This document shows positions 1 to 10,494 of a stretch of DNA of 64,000 nucleotides, one piece after another. Positions within the stretch are counted from its first letter, which is position 1. Each line of letters starts with the position of its first letter. The DNA is from Luzula sylvatica (Eukaryota > Streptophyta > Magnoliopsida > Poales > Juncaceae), in contig OX326959.1 of the NCBI GenBank assembly GCA_946800325.1, positions 24,373,447 to 24,437,446 on the forward strand. The letters are read 5' to 3'. The notes under the pieces are model-generated. The model was given only the letters and a program-made list of their open reading frames with translations, made no database searches and was not told the origin of the DNA. The translations under genes and the position numbers were made by a program.

Positions 1-897
1 GAGGAAAGTAGACTTCCCAGAACAACTATTAGGAGTTTCTCGACAATTTATGACGATATTTGGTGGCACCAGACACAATATCAGTAATTACACATCAATA
101 CAAAATGAATTAACAAGATAAAATAACATAGCATAAAGATCATCATGACCTCTTCTTCTTTTTAATAAAATAATGATTTATACATTTTAACTTACAGAAG
201 TGGCACATAATTAAGCAAGGTTCAATGATAAAAAGCACACACGTAGGAAGAGATGGTATCGAGTCAAAACTTAACACTCAATTGGTTAATTATAATATCT
301 TTTGAGAAATCTAACATAGTCTCCATTAATCGACCCATGAGTAAGAGAAGGTATTCATTAATTGGACTATACAAGACCTTAATTAGAAAATAACACACCT
401 TAATCAATGCTATTATATTGAAATTAGTAAGATACTGAATTCGAGGCACCCTAATTAGAATCTCATACAGCTCAATGAACTAAAATCAGTAATTTCCAAA
501 CTCGAATATACCCAATCCAGCAAAAATCCGAAAATAAAGACAACCTAACCTGCCACTGATCGATCCAGAGAGAGAGAGAGAGAGAGCATACCAGGTTATG
601 CTCGAGAAGTACGGAAAGAGATTCTCGTATAGGGGAACAAGAGAGATGGCATTGGCGTGAATTCAACAAGAAGGAAAAGGGGAAAAGCAGCTAGAGCACG
701 AGAGAAGCACAACAACAAGACCCAGCTTTGACGGAGGCAAGAGTTATTGACGGAAATGGAATATTAACGGAAGCGTGTAATTTAAAATCCTTGCACGAAT
801 CTTAATATGGATCTGAGGGTTTACAATGTACAAGTACAAAATGAAATTTATTTGTACAAGCATTTTAGTTGTAATATATATATATATATACATATAT
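1..897. other. No recognisable gene; AT-rich flank with a short (GA)n
   Basis: I see no conserved protein domain or RNA gene here. A (GA)n run lies near 567-586. The short minus-strand reading frames have no family resemblance. The GA-rich stretch could be 5' leader of a minus-strand gene beginning near 780 and leaving the window, but nothing proves it. Confidence 0.4.
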
Positions 898-906
898 AGA
901 GTCCGG

Positions 907-2309
907 TGTTGGTTAATTTTAACCTAGAGGGGGGTGAATAGGTAATCCTAATCTACAATTTTCGATTTGGTGTATCAATTTTCAATGTTGCGGAAGCTTA
1001 AAATGATAGACGTAAATAAATGCAAATACCAAAGAGATGAACACACGATGTTTGTTACGGAGTTCGGTAGGTGGTTGCTTTGAAGCTTTAACTCACTCGT
1101 TACTTGCTTAATCGACCGATTCGATTAGTGGCAAGTATCTACGTCTCCGGGAAGGCCTTGTGCCGTTTCGGCGTTCGATTGAATTCCAACTCACTCGTAC
1201 AAGGTTTTGCCTAGATCGATTTACACGTTTTCTATCGATCTATGGCGAGCTTTACACTTCAAGAATTAGCCTATTACACGTTTCTAATACGAACTACAAC
1301 GTGATCGGTCACGTGAGTTGGGAATCGTATAGAAGGGAAGAATCGAAGATAGATCTTGGATCTAGAGTGTTGAATCACACTATCAAGAGATTTGGGAAAT
1401 CACGGCTTGTAATCTTTCTCTCTTTTAGATGTAGAAATGAGTTTTTGTAAAAGGTTAGGAGAGAGAAGGTGTAAGTGGTTCTATTTATATCATCCATAGA
1501 AACCACTTAACCTGTGTAAAAATTACATAGTTCGTTCGAACGTACTGTTTGGTTCGTTCGAACGAACTTGAATTTGAACTAGCCGTTTCAAAGAAATTTT
1601 CATAAACACGATGAGTTCGTTCGAACGAACCATTATGTTCGTTCGAACTAACATGAACTTGTTCATGGTTCGTTCTACGAATCAAGAACGAACCATGGAG
1701 GTTCGTTCGAACGCACATATTGGTTCGTTCCAACGAATATTTATTGTGTCTAGATTTGTTTATTTTTCTCACAACACCAGTTATCGATTCGTTCGAACGA
1801 ATTATACTTTTCGTTCGAACGAACTTAGAGTGGTTCATGGTTCGTCCTTGAGTTGAACGAACCAAAATGGTTCGTTCGAACTAACATATGGGTTCGTTCG
1901 AACGAATATTTATTGTCTCTAGTTTTGTGAGTTTTCTCACCATGCCAGGTCTTGGTTCGTTCGAACGAACTATTTGTTAGTTCGAACGAACCATACTGGT
2001 ATGGTGAGTTTCCTTGTTGATCATCGTGTTTCGAATTTATCTTTTGATCTTGATAAATATGAGATGTTCTTTGGAATACCTATGGTTTATTTTGATGATC
2101 CCAACTCACGGAAAGCTTCGACGTCTTGAGTTCTTCAAAGTCTTGACGCCTTTCATTTCACGAACGATCTTCGTCTTGAATTCTTCAAACGTCTTTTTCG
2201 ATCATCCTTGGTCTGTTGTACGTACTTCTCCTACAAGTTGGTCTTAACTGAAACCGTTAGTATTGACAGTGTTTTGACATAATCAAACCTTAGGATATTT
2301 GGATCAACA
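907..2309 (+). mobile_element. Solo LTR, SIRE-like Copia type, with 5-bp TSD TCCGG
   Basis: The segment starts TGTTGG, ends ATCAACA, and is flanked by identical 5-bp duplications TCCGG (902-906 and 2310-2314), as expected for an LTR-retrotransposon insertion. No internal domain follows, so it is a solo LTR of 1403 bp left by LTR-LTR recombination. The opening motif AGAGGGGGGTGAATAG resembles LTR ends I associate with SIRE/Maximus-type Copia elements (from memory). A related but inverted copy occupies 29571-30727. The plus strand is assigned only relative to that copy. Confidence 0.85.
1528..2003. repeat. Palindrome array, core TTCGTTCGAACGAA, inside the solo LTR
   Basis: About twelve copies of the palindrome GTTCGTTCGAACGAAC or one- to two-base variants occur, often in pairs about 20 bp apart. 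The stretch from about 1698 is repeated from about 1868 as a roughly 170-bp higher-order unit that keeps both the palindromes and the AT-rich spacer. Reading frames called across this array are by-products of the repeat. Confidence 0.9.
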
Positions 2310-3241
2310 TCCGGCTAGGCCGCTATTAATAGTATGAGAGGGCTTAATGCTATTAATTTTTAAACCGTTAGATTCACATCCAAATTTTTATTAGATCGTG
2401 ATGGAATGGAGAGTTAACACCGTTTTCTCCTTGAAAAGGAAATTATATATTATGCTGATTCTTTCTACTATATTTGTCAGGACATCAAGAATTTGAATTT
2501 ATTTGTAAAATTATATGATGGGACTTAAATTAACAATTTAACACAATAAATATGAGTTAATTTAAGTATGTGCATATGTTCAGATATTCTGATTTCTCAT
2601 ACATGCCCTTGTCCCTGTTTAGATATTCTGATCTGCAATGCATGTCGTCCTTTTATGTGATTATGTATGATTTTGTTGTTAACTGTAAAATATTTTGGTG
2701 ATGTTATTTCACTTTTGAAATTAAATTCATCTCATGATCTCAAAGCTTGAATATTTTGAAAAAAACATACTGGAGACATAGGCTATAAATGAAAGCATAT
2801 AAATATTTGTGTGATTATGCATTTTAAATGCAAACAAGTTTTAGATGTGTTGATTGTATTAAAAGGACTAATTCTTTCAGGATCTAATTATCATTAATTA
2901 TGCCATCATCTTATTATAATTAACCGATAAAAGGTTCTTCAAGTCATTCATAAGTATAAAAATTAAAAATACATGAATGAATTATTTGATGCAATCAATC
3001 AATTATTTAGTGCAATGTACTATTTTCCTTATTTAGTGCAATTAGTCAAATAATATCTATTATTATCTGGGAATGGAATATATGCAACAATGATTGTCCT
3101 AATATGAAAAAATAAACGGTGGTGTTAAGTTTCCATCTTTATTGGATGTTTGATCATCAAATTTTAATCTTAATGTGAATCTGACGGTTTAAAAGATAAT
3201 AGTAGCAAGCTCCCTCGTACTATTAATAGCGTCCTAGCCAA

Positions 3242-3561
<320 letters not shown>

Positions 3562-3920
3562 CAAATATTTTGGTTTACGATGGAGAAATGGGCGCACATA
3601 CGTATGCTAGGGTTAGGGTTACGATGGAGAAGATGGGCATTTCCAAATAGCCAAGGCTCTTCGACCAGAACGGTGTCGCCATTTATCTATTTATCTATTC
3701 ATGCAAAGTGATCAGAGAGAAAAAGAACTTCACCATGGTTTCCCATGGAGATCGGGAGAAGAGAGAGAATGTCCTTAGGGCAGGGTTCATGGGCAAAAGA
3801 AATAAAAAATACCGTGTGTTTGTGTGAACTGATCTCAGCCTTCCAACAAAATCATCAACGGTTCACGTGAGGGAGTCTAATATAGGAGTTCAAATAGGAT
3901 GTCAAGGGATCCTCCCCCAC

Positions 3921-4016
<96 letters not shown>

Positions 4017-5340
4017 GAGGCTAACATACTTAATTAAATACGAAATATTTGATACTTAATGTTTTTTTACATTGGATTTATATTGAGATTTGTGAATTTA
4101 ATGATGTGCACAAATTTTTCATGATCATCATTGAAAAACACAAATATCAATACAAATTTAATGATTAAAAATTATTAAGTACCAAATCTTTTGTACTTAA
4201 TTAATGCATGCATCAAATTTCTTATGTTTTGTAAAGATGTACACGTTGTTAAATGTCCGCTCATATCAGGTTTGAAATAATGTTATAAAAAACATTTGAT
4301 ATAAAATATACGTCGGTTTCACCAATATACACATTGTATATCGTCTAAAAATAAAAATACATTACTTATCATACTTTTTATATTAGTAAATATATTTAAA
4401 ATAGTGTTTTAAGGTATATTACAGTTTTATAATTGACACCTGTAAATAAGCAAACTAATACACCGTAAATATGTATGATCATTCCATTATGACATTAATG
4501 ATTATAAAATACTCGCGCAATATAATAATTTGACAGAAAAGCACAACTAAGATTATACATTATATCATATTTAATAGAAAAATAAATAAAAAATATTTAC
4601 TACCAAAATTTAACTGCAAAAAATACATATTGTTCAATATCGATATGTACTTTTCAAACTGTTGTTTTAAAATGACAGTAACATTTGATTTAAGATCTAT
4701 AAATAAATTAAAAACATATTTGTGTTTTCATAGGTAACTTCTCATTTTTTTTTTATTTCTTATTATTTTGGAACAAATTAATATCAATTTTTTTGAAAAG
4801 AAAATATACAATTCAATACTATTTAATATCATATATAATTTTTAAAATTATAATTTTTAGAAAGTTATACATCAATTTGTTAATGTTTTAATTTGTAAAC
4901 TCTTCTAAGAAAACACATTGAAATAACCTCGTCTTCTGTGTATTAAGAACATATCGAACTTAAAATTTGTACAAGCTTGGATTGGTTATATCATTTCTCT
5001 TCTACTTTAACATTGTTACTTGCTCGAATACTTCCCGTAAAACTGATACGTTGGAACGTATCTTTATTCCATTTGGAAAAATGAAGTTACGAAATTCCCG
5101 CCACGAATACAAACATTCAATCTTCTGCGTAGGTTGAGTCGTACTTTTATCAATAAATCTCATTGACGAGATATTTTGTCAAAATAACAGTTCATTGAAA
5201 TGATTGATGAATCAAATTGGAAGTGTTTGTCTACTAGAGAAAAAAGATTAGGTCATCGTATTCGATCCTTGGACTGAAAGAGAAAGAGGTAAAAACCGTT
5301 AAATGAAGGTACAAACATTACAAGAGAAGTTAGTACAATT
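3562..5340. other. Intergenic; no gene seen, contains a long (TA)n
   Basis: The (TA)n tract runs 3922-4014. A GGGTTAGGG-like stretch near 3609-3620 is telomere-like but only two units long. The remainder is AT-rich with stops in all frames and no recognisable domain. Confidence 0.5.
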
Positions 5341-5354
5341 AAAAAAATTTATCG

Positions 5355-6858
5355 AAGCAACTTACAATATGCGTGTCATTATGAGAAATGATGAGAAATG
5401 TTACACCATTACTAACTAACCCGATTGTATTTGCTCCAACCACATTACAATATGTGGATGACACGTTATTTTTCATCGAAGCACACCCACAAAATATACG
5501 TGTCATTATGCATACAATTAACTTATTTTCGAACATATCCGGCTTGGAAATTAATTGGGATAAAAGCGGGTTCGTTCCAATAGGAATATCCGCCGACTTA
5601 CATGACCATATTAAAACCCTAGTAGGGTGTAACAAGAAGCAACTCCCAATAAAATACCTCGGTTTATCATTATCCATAAAAAGACCGAAATTTTTTTTTA
5701 TATTCCATCCATTAATTACCAAAATGAGACAAAAAATCACGAATTGGAAGAATAAATATCTCACATTGGGGGGTCGGCTTACCTTAATCAAAGCGGTGTT
5801 GGCCGCCTTACCGAGTTACTACATGCAAGTTATGATGTTGCCAAAAGGAACTTTAGCGGAAATTAACCAACTTATGCGAGCCTTTCTTTAGAAAGGACAA
5901 GAGAAGGTTGCGGGGGGTCATTGCTTAGTTAATTGGCGGAAAGTTTGCTTACCGAAAGAGCATGGCAGCTTAGGGATTATTGAGATCGAGAGTCAAAATC
6001 GTGCACTTTTAATGAAATGGTTGTATAAAATGGAACATGAGAGTAACACCCAATGGACGAACACAATCACCACCCTTTACAATGTAAATTCGGCCGAGGG
6101 CATTCCGAGGATCGCGAGTACTCTTAAGTCGTATTTTATGAAGGATCTTGGTGATCTCGTACCACTTTACCGAACGATCTATACAATCACTCGCGAAATA
6201 AATCCGAACCCAAACCTACCACACTATCCTACGAGCTTGGTGTACAAGCGAATAACCCATCCGGGAGTGCAATGTCCGTGGACGCAAAGTCTCTTTCGAA
6301 TAAAAGCTCCAACAAAAATCAAGATGTTCGCTTGGCTACTCCTCCAAGATAAAATTCTAACGGCGAATAATCTTCAAAAGAGAGGATGGCCACATGATCC
6401 GACTTGTGCTCTATGCTCGGAAGTCATGGAGGATGCCGATCACCTATTTTTGCGGTGTCCGTTCACAAGGGAGTTATGGAAGGAGATAGACGTGACCATT
6501 AATCTAAATGAATCAACCGTGTTGAGCCTTTGGAAGGAGCATCGGCTTAAGCTTTCGGTGGCCGAGGCTAAAAGATGGGATATCATTTGGTTGTCAACGA
6601 TTTGGACCATTTGGGGAGAACGCAATAATCGTATATTCCAAAGAAAATGAAGGATGCATGCGTTAGTGTTAAGTTGCATTAAGGAATTAGTGATTCGGTG
6701 GCGGATCCTTAATAACAATTAGCAATTGAACCCCTTTACTTTTAACTTTCGATTATGTTCTATGTAAATAATGAACGTTGTAATTTTTTCCTTTTATCTA
6801 TAAAAAAGATCGGTCCGGGCGCGTATCGCGCTTGCCTTTTTCTTCAAAAAAAAAAAAA
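5355..6858 (+). mobile_element. 5'-truncated L1-type LINE with A-tail
   Basis: The 3' half of a LINE ORF2 is followed by about 190 bp of 3' UTR and an A-run at about 6846-6858. The target duplication appears to be A-run plus TTTATCG (about 5347-5354 and 6858-6865); its left edge is blurred by the A-tail. The 5' end, with endonuclease and most of the reverse transcriptase, is missing, as is usual for aborted target-primed insertion. Confidence 0.85.
5388..6650 (+). pseudogene. LINE ORF2 remnant: RT C-terminal part and zf-RVT domain
   Basis: One frame of about 420 codons begins inside the reverse transcriptase palm, with the catalytic motif as QYVDDTLFF near the start. It continues through the thumb region (GLEINWDKS, IKYLGL, GGRLTLIKAVL) to a C-terminal zinc-binding reverse-transcriptase domain (CALC..DHLFLRCPF). 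A single in-frame TAG near 5890 replaces the expected Trp in a WKG motif and separates two otherwise open halves. In an intact element the product would copy its RNA by target-primed reverse transcription. This copy lacks the endonuclease and carries the nonsense codon, so it is dead. Confidence 0.88.
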
Positions 6859-6865
6859 TTTATCG

Positions 6866-7300
6866 TTTAATATTAAATTACAAGTTTTTATGAATTAGGC
6901 CGCCAACTTGAAATTCCACATCGGTTCGGCAAAAATCAACTATCATTGGAGAACAAAATTATGAATAATAACATTAATTTATGGAGTTCGTCGCGATGAT
7001 ATTCAAGTCTGTTATTTGAAATTTGATTTTCGCCAATGTCTCACTTCAATTCTACAAAGAACAATGAATATTGTATTTTTCATATCGTCTAAAACTAACT
7101 GAAACTTATACTTTCTTTATACATAGATCTTGAAAATGCCAATGTAATGTTGTACCGATTCGAAACAATATGGTATCATTATTTTTGTATTTTTTTCATG
7201 ACGTATTCATGAGTAGAAAATAATAAATTCATGAGTAGAAAATATAGTGCTGAATTTCACGTGAGTTTCTCATAAATAATTTATTAAATGTAAATTATAA
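6866..7300. other. Spacer between two LINE insertions; nothing recognised
   Basis: AT-rich sequence with no domain, RNA gene or clear repeat. Confidence 0.5.
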
Positions 7301-8006
7301 GAGATATACAAAATTTCGACGCAAGTGGACGAACAAAATAATCAAATAATATGGAAATGGGAAAATTCAAACCAATTTTCTGCAAAATCCGCCTACCGAT
7401 TGCTAAGGAACCCGGGGACTATTAACAAATGACACAAACTGATATGGGGAACAAGAGCACCACTAAAAGTGTGTTTCTTCATCTGGATAGCGGCACACAA
7501 CAAAATTAACACGGCAGACATACTACACGTCAAGGGCTGGGACCATATCGAGAAATGTGTCCTTTGCGATAGGGATCAAGAAACGAGAGAGCACCTCTTT
7601 CTAAAATGCCCGTACACCCGAGCTACTTGGAGGCTAATAAACGCAAAAATGGGAAGTGGGCACCCAGATGCAACGCGAAGCAACCTATTCGAAGAATGGG
7701 AGGAACACCAAACGAGACTAAAGAAGGAAATCAGGGGGCCTTGGAACACCCTATGGATGGCGGCTACATGGGCCATACGGAAAGAACGGAATAAGAGAAT
7801 ATTCCAAAATATAGCGGGACTACCCCAAAAAATCGCGGACGTGGCAATCGAAGACGCCCTGACATGGCGACGTTTCCCGAACTAGAACAAGCAGTCCAAA
7901 ATTCATAGGCTTATTACATTACTGTTTTATTTTTAATTAAGGTTGTAATCTTACTCACGTGTTATATATAAAATCCTAAGGTATAGCGATTTGATATCCT
8001 TAGCTT
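7301..8006 (+). mobile_element. Second 5'-truncated LINE (3' end only) with A-tail
   Basis: This is a different LINE copy from the one at 5355, ending in an A-run at about 7998-8008. A 9-bp AAATTATAA flanks both sides (7292-7300 and about 8007-8015) and is the probable target duplication. Only the zf-RVT end of ORF2 and the 3' UTR remain. Confidence 0.75.
7337..7885 (+). pseudogene. LINE ORF2 zf-RVT fragment
   Basis: The frame encodes the SAYRLL...W...APLKVCFFIW lead-in and the zinc-binding motif CVLC..REHLFLKCPYTRATW, then the usual IRKERNKRIF tail, ending at 7885. An in-frame stop near 7430 breaks the segment before the CFFIW motif. The same domain order is seen in the LINE 1 kb upstream, but the sequence differs enough to be another family. 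Confidence 0.82.
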
Positions 8007-8353
8007 CAAAAAAAAAAATTATAATTTGAAAACAATGTATATTTATTTTATCCGAAGAAAATATACAATATGTGATTATTTTTATATAATTCTAATGATT
8101 TTTATATGCATCAAATACAAATTATTAATTTTAATTGTACAATTTGGATTAAAAAATAAAGATAACATGATATTTCATGTGTTTTATTGGGTATTAATGA
8201 ATCCATATTTTATGGCGTGCACATGAAATTCCATCAAAAACTTATATCCAAATGAAATCATATTATATAACTTTTCACCTCATAATCAAAAAAAGAAAAA
8301 ACATGAATAAATGTTCAATAAAAACAAAAAAAATCCAATCATACAATAAAGTC

Positions 8354-10294
8354 CTAAAAATCCAAGGGTTTTCCGAACATATCATTAATATCATCCAAAG
8401 CTTGTTTCGTAAAATAAGTAGGTTCAAATAAACCATCGTCCATAATTGGCATTTTATTTTTGTTCACCAAAGGACACTTATTTTCCATTTTTGCTTTCTC
8501 ACCCTTCATAACATTTTCGTATTTCATATTCTCCTTCGAAATTTGCATTTCCTCCATTTTTTTATTGGTCTCGGTTTTCAAATTCGAATCATTTTCATCG
8601 TCCACGTAAATTTTAAAACCACCCTCCTTTTTATTTTTATTTTCATTTTGGGGCTTATTGTTATTCTCCTCATCAACATAAATCTCAAATCCACTCTCCT
8701 TTTTATTTGTATTCTCGTTTTGGGGTCTATTCTCCTGATCAACATAAATGTCAAATCCACCCTCCCTTTTATTTTTATTTTCGTTTTGGGGTCTATTCTC
8801 CTCATCAACATAAATCTCAAATCCACCCTCCTTTTTATTTTTATTTTCATTTTGGGGCCTAATTTCTTCATCCACATAAATTTCAAATCCACCTTTCATT
8901 TTATTTACATTTTCATTTTGGGGCTTATTTTCTTCATCCACATAAATCTCAAAACCCTCCTTCATTTTTTTTGCATTTTCAATTTGGGGTCTATTCTCCT
9001 CGTCAACGTAAATCTCAAACACACTCTCAATTTTATTCCCAAACTTCTTCTCTCCATTTCGTCTCAATTTTCTCTCAATTGCTGGATCGAGATCCAATGG
9101 TTTTTGAAACATACTTAAAATATCACTCATGGCCTCTTTGGTGTTCATCGTGGGCTCCACTAACCCTAAATGCAAAACATTTTCAGCCCTAGATTTTTCT
9201 TCTATCGCTAAATCAACGAATTTTCGCACCATTATTGTGTTCTCGCTATTGAACCGGTTTACTGGTTCGGGTTTATTCAACACGTTTCGGTTCTTGGTTT
9301 TCTTCGAACCCGGATTTGGAATTGGGTTTTTCGAACTACCTTCTCCTGATAAAAAAAAAGAAGGAAAATTAAAAAAAAATTATGATAATATTGCAATATA
9401 TTTGTATGAACCTTTGGTAGATTTTCTTTTCTTGTAAAGTTCGAGTCTTTGAAGAAATTGCTCGTAATATTTATGAACATCAGAAACAGGCTCTGCAAGG
9501 CTGTTACAAAAAATATGAAATGAATCATTGATTTCTGTAATGTATGTGATTTAAATACGTTTTAGGGGTTAAAGTGAAAAAATGACGTACTTTTGGATCC
9601 CAACATGGTACATTTTGTCGGCCTCTTCTAGCTTTCTAATTTTTTCGTAGTATAAAGCATATGCTATATAAAAAGAGGCTCTCTTTAATCCAATTTGATT
9701 TTTCTCCATTTTTTTCAGTAAAATCTTTGCGTCGTCCACATAATCCATCTAGAAAAATAACGAGTTTTTAAGTCGAAAATGAGAAAAAATAAGTTAAATT
9801 GGAGGTTTATTTTTGATAAAATTTTGTTTGGATTGTACCAAGTCGATCCAAACACGAATATATCTAGGATCGTTATTGTATCTTTGATCCGATTCAAATG
9901 TTTGTGCGCATTTTTGAAGGAATCTTGGAAGCTTCTCTTTCAAAGAATTTGGAGGCAAAACCGCTTTCATTTTCTTCATACCACTGTTCAAAGAATAAGA
10001 TATAACATGTTTAATGTTATAGTTTTAGACGAAATAATTGTTTCGTTAATAGGTGAAAATAAGCTAAATTGAATCAATTAATGATGTAAGGAGCGAGGAA
10101 CCAAACGAAAATATGCATTTCAAGCCTTCATAAAAATAGTATTTTTTTTTTAAATTTAGAGGGTATAAATGCAAAAGAGCAATGGTTTGATCTTACTGAA
10201 GCCAAGGCCGGAGAGGATCTGAGCCGGAGTAGGACTTAATGGCGGAGACGAGAGAGGTGAGAAGCTCCTTGTGCTCGGTATCCTCGCTCGCCAT
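8354..10294 (-). CDS. BMF3-like: MAD3/BUB1-family spindle-checkpoint protein, BMF3-like (no kinase)
   Basis: Five exons on the minus strand (10294-10197, 9983-9839, 9748-9591, 9500-9412, 9345-8354) join in frame to 493 codons plus stop; all introns are GT-AG. Residues about 1-165 are the Mad3/BUB1 homology region I, a TPR-like domain that docks on KNL1 at kinetochores (motifs LPRFLQKCAQTFESD, DPRYIRVW, FYIAYALYYEKIRKLEEAD). The C-terminal half holds seven tandem FEIYVDE-type motifs and one KEN triplet (ISKENMKYEN). A motif EPT..TKEA..DI..MF.KPLD occurs twice, before and after the array. There is no kinase domain, as expected for plant BMF2/BMF3. ABBA and KEN motifs bind CDC20/CCS52 and inhibit or recruit APC/C, so a checkpoint role is inferred. 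The start is the first ATG after a GC-rich leader. It is divergent from the SAM50 gene. Confidence 0.9.
8587..9024 (-). repeat. In-frame 66-72-bp minisatellite encoding seven ABBA-like motifs
   Basis: Seven consecutive 22-24-residue units span about residues 273-415. Each has the core F(E/D/K)IYVD(E/D/Q)EN and most continue with RPQNEN or KPQNEN and a Lys-rich linker ending GG. The core fits the published ABBA consensus F-x-[ILV]-[FHY]-x-[DE]. DNA units are 66-72 bp and nearly identical, so the array arose by recent tandem expansion. The plus-strand hydrophobic frame over it is a shadow. Confidence 0.9.
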
Positions 10295-10494
10295 CTTCCC
10301 TCTTCTGCAATGGAGCGAGATGCCTTTTGATTTGAAATGTTAGTGGGAGTGGAGCGGAGGGACGATAACTCAATCGGAATTCAAAATCCCGGGTTATATA
10401 ACACGGAAAATAAAATCCTGGTTTCTGTATAATCCAGAAACCCGGTTTTATATAATCCTGAGCTTTTCATCGAACAGTGTGTACTTTCTAGTCA
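10295..10494. promoter_or_regulatory. Left part of a split divergent promoter (BMF3-like / SAM50)
   Basis: The about 200 bp between the BMF3-like ATG and the PIF/Harbinger-like element, with 18 bp left on the SAM50 side, is all the host spacer visible between two head-to-head genes. It also holds a short imperfect inverted repeat around 10385-10460 (CCCGGGTTATATAA against CCGGTTTTATATAA). Promoter function is inferred from position alone. Confidence 0.45.

Noticed and set aside
3605..3622. Telomere-like TAGGGTTAGGGTT
   Set aside because: Two units only and inside ordinary AT-rich DNA; too short for an interstitial telomere claim.
8543..9118. Plus-strand 191-codon hydrophobic frame resembling a multi-pass membrane protein
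   Set aside because: It is the antisense of the Glu/Lys-rich ABBA-motif repeat of the BMF3-like gene; periodicity comes from that repeat.
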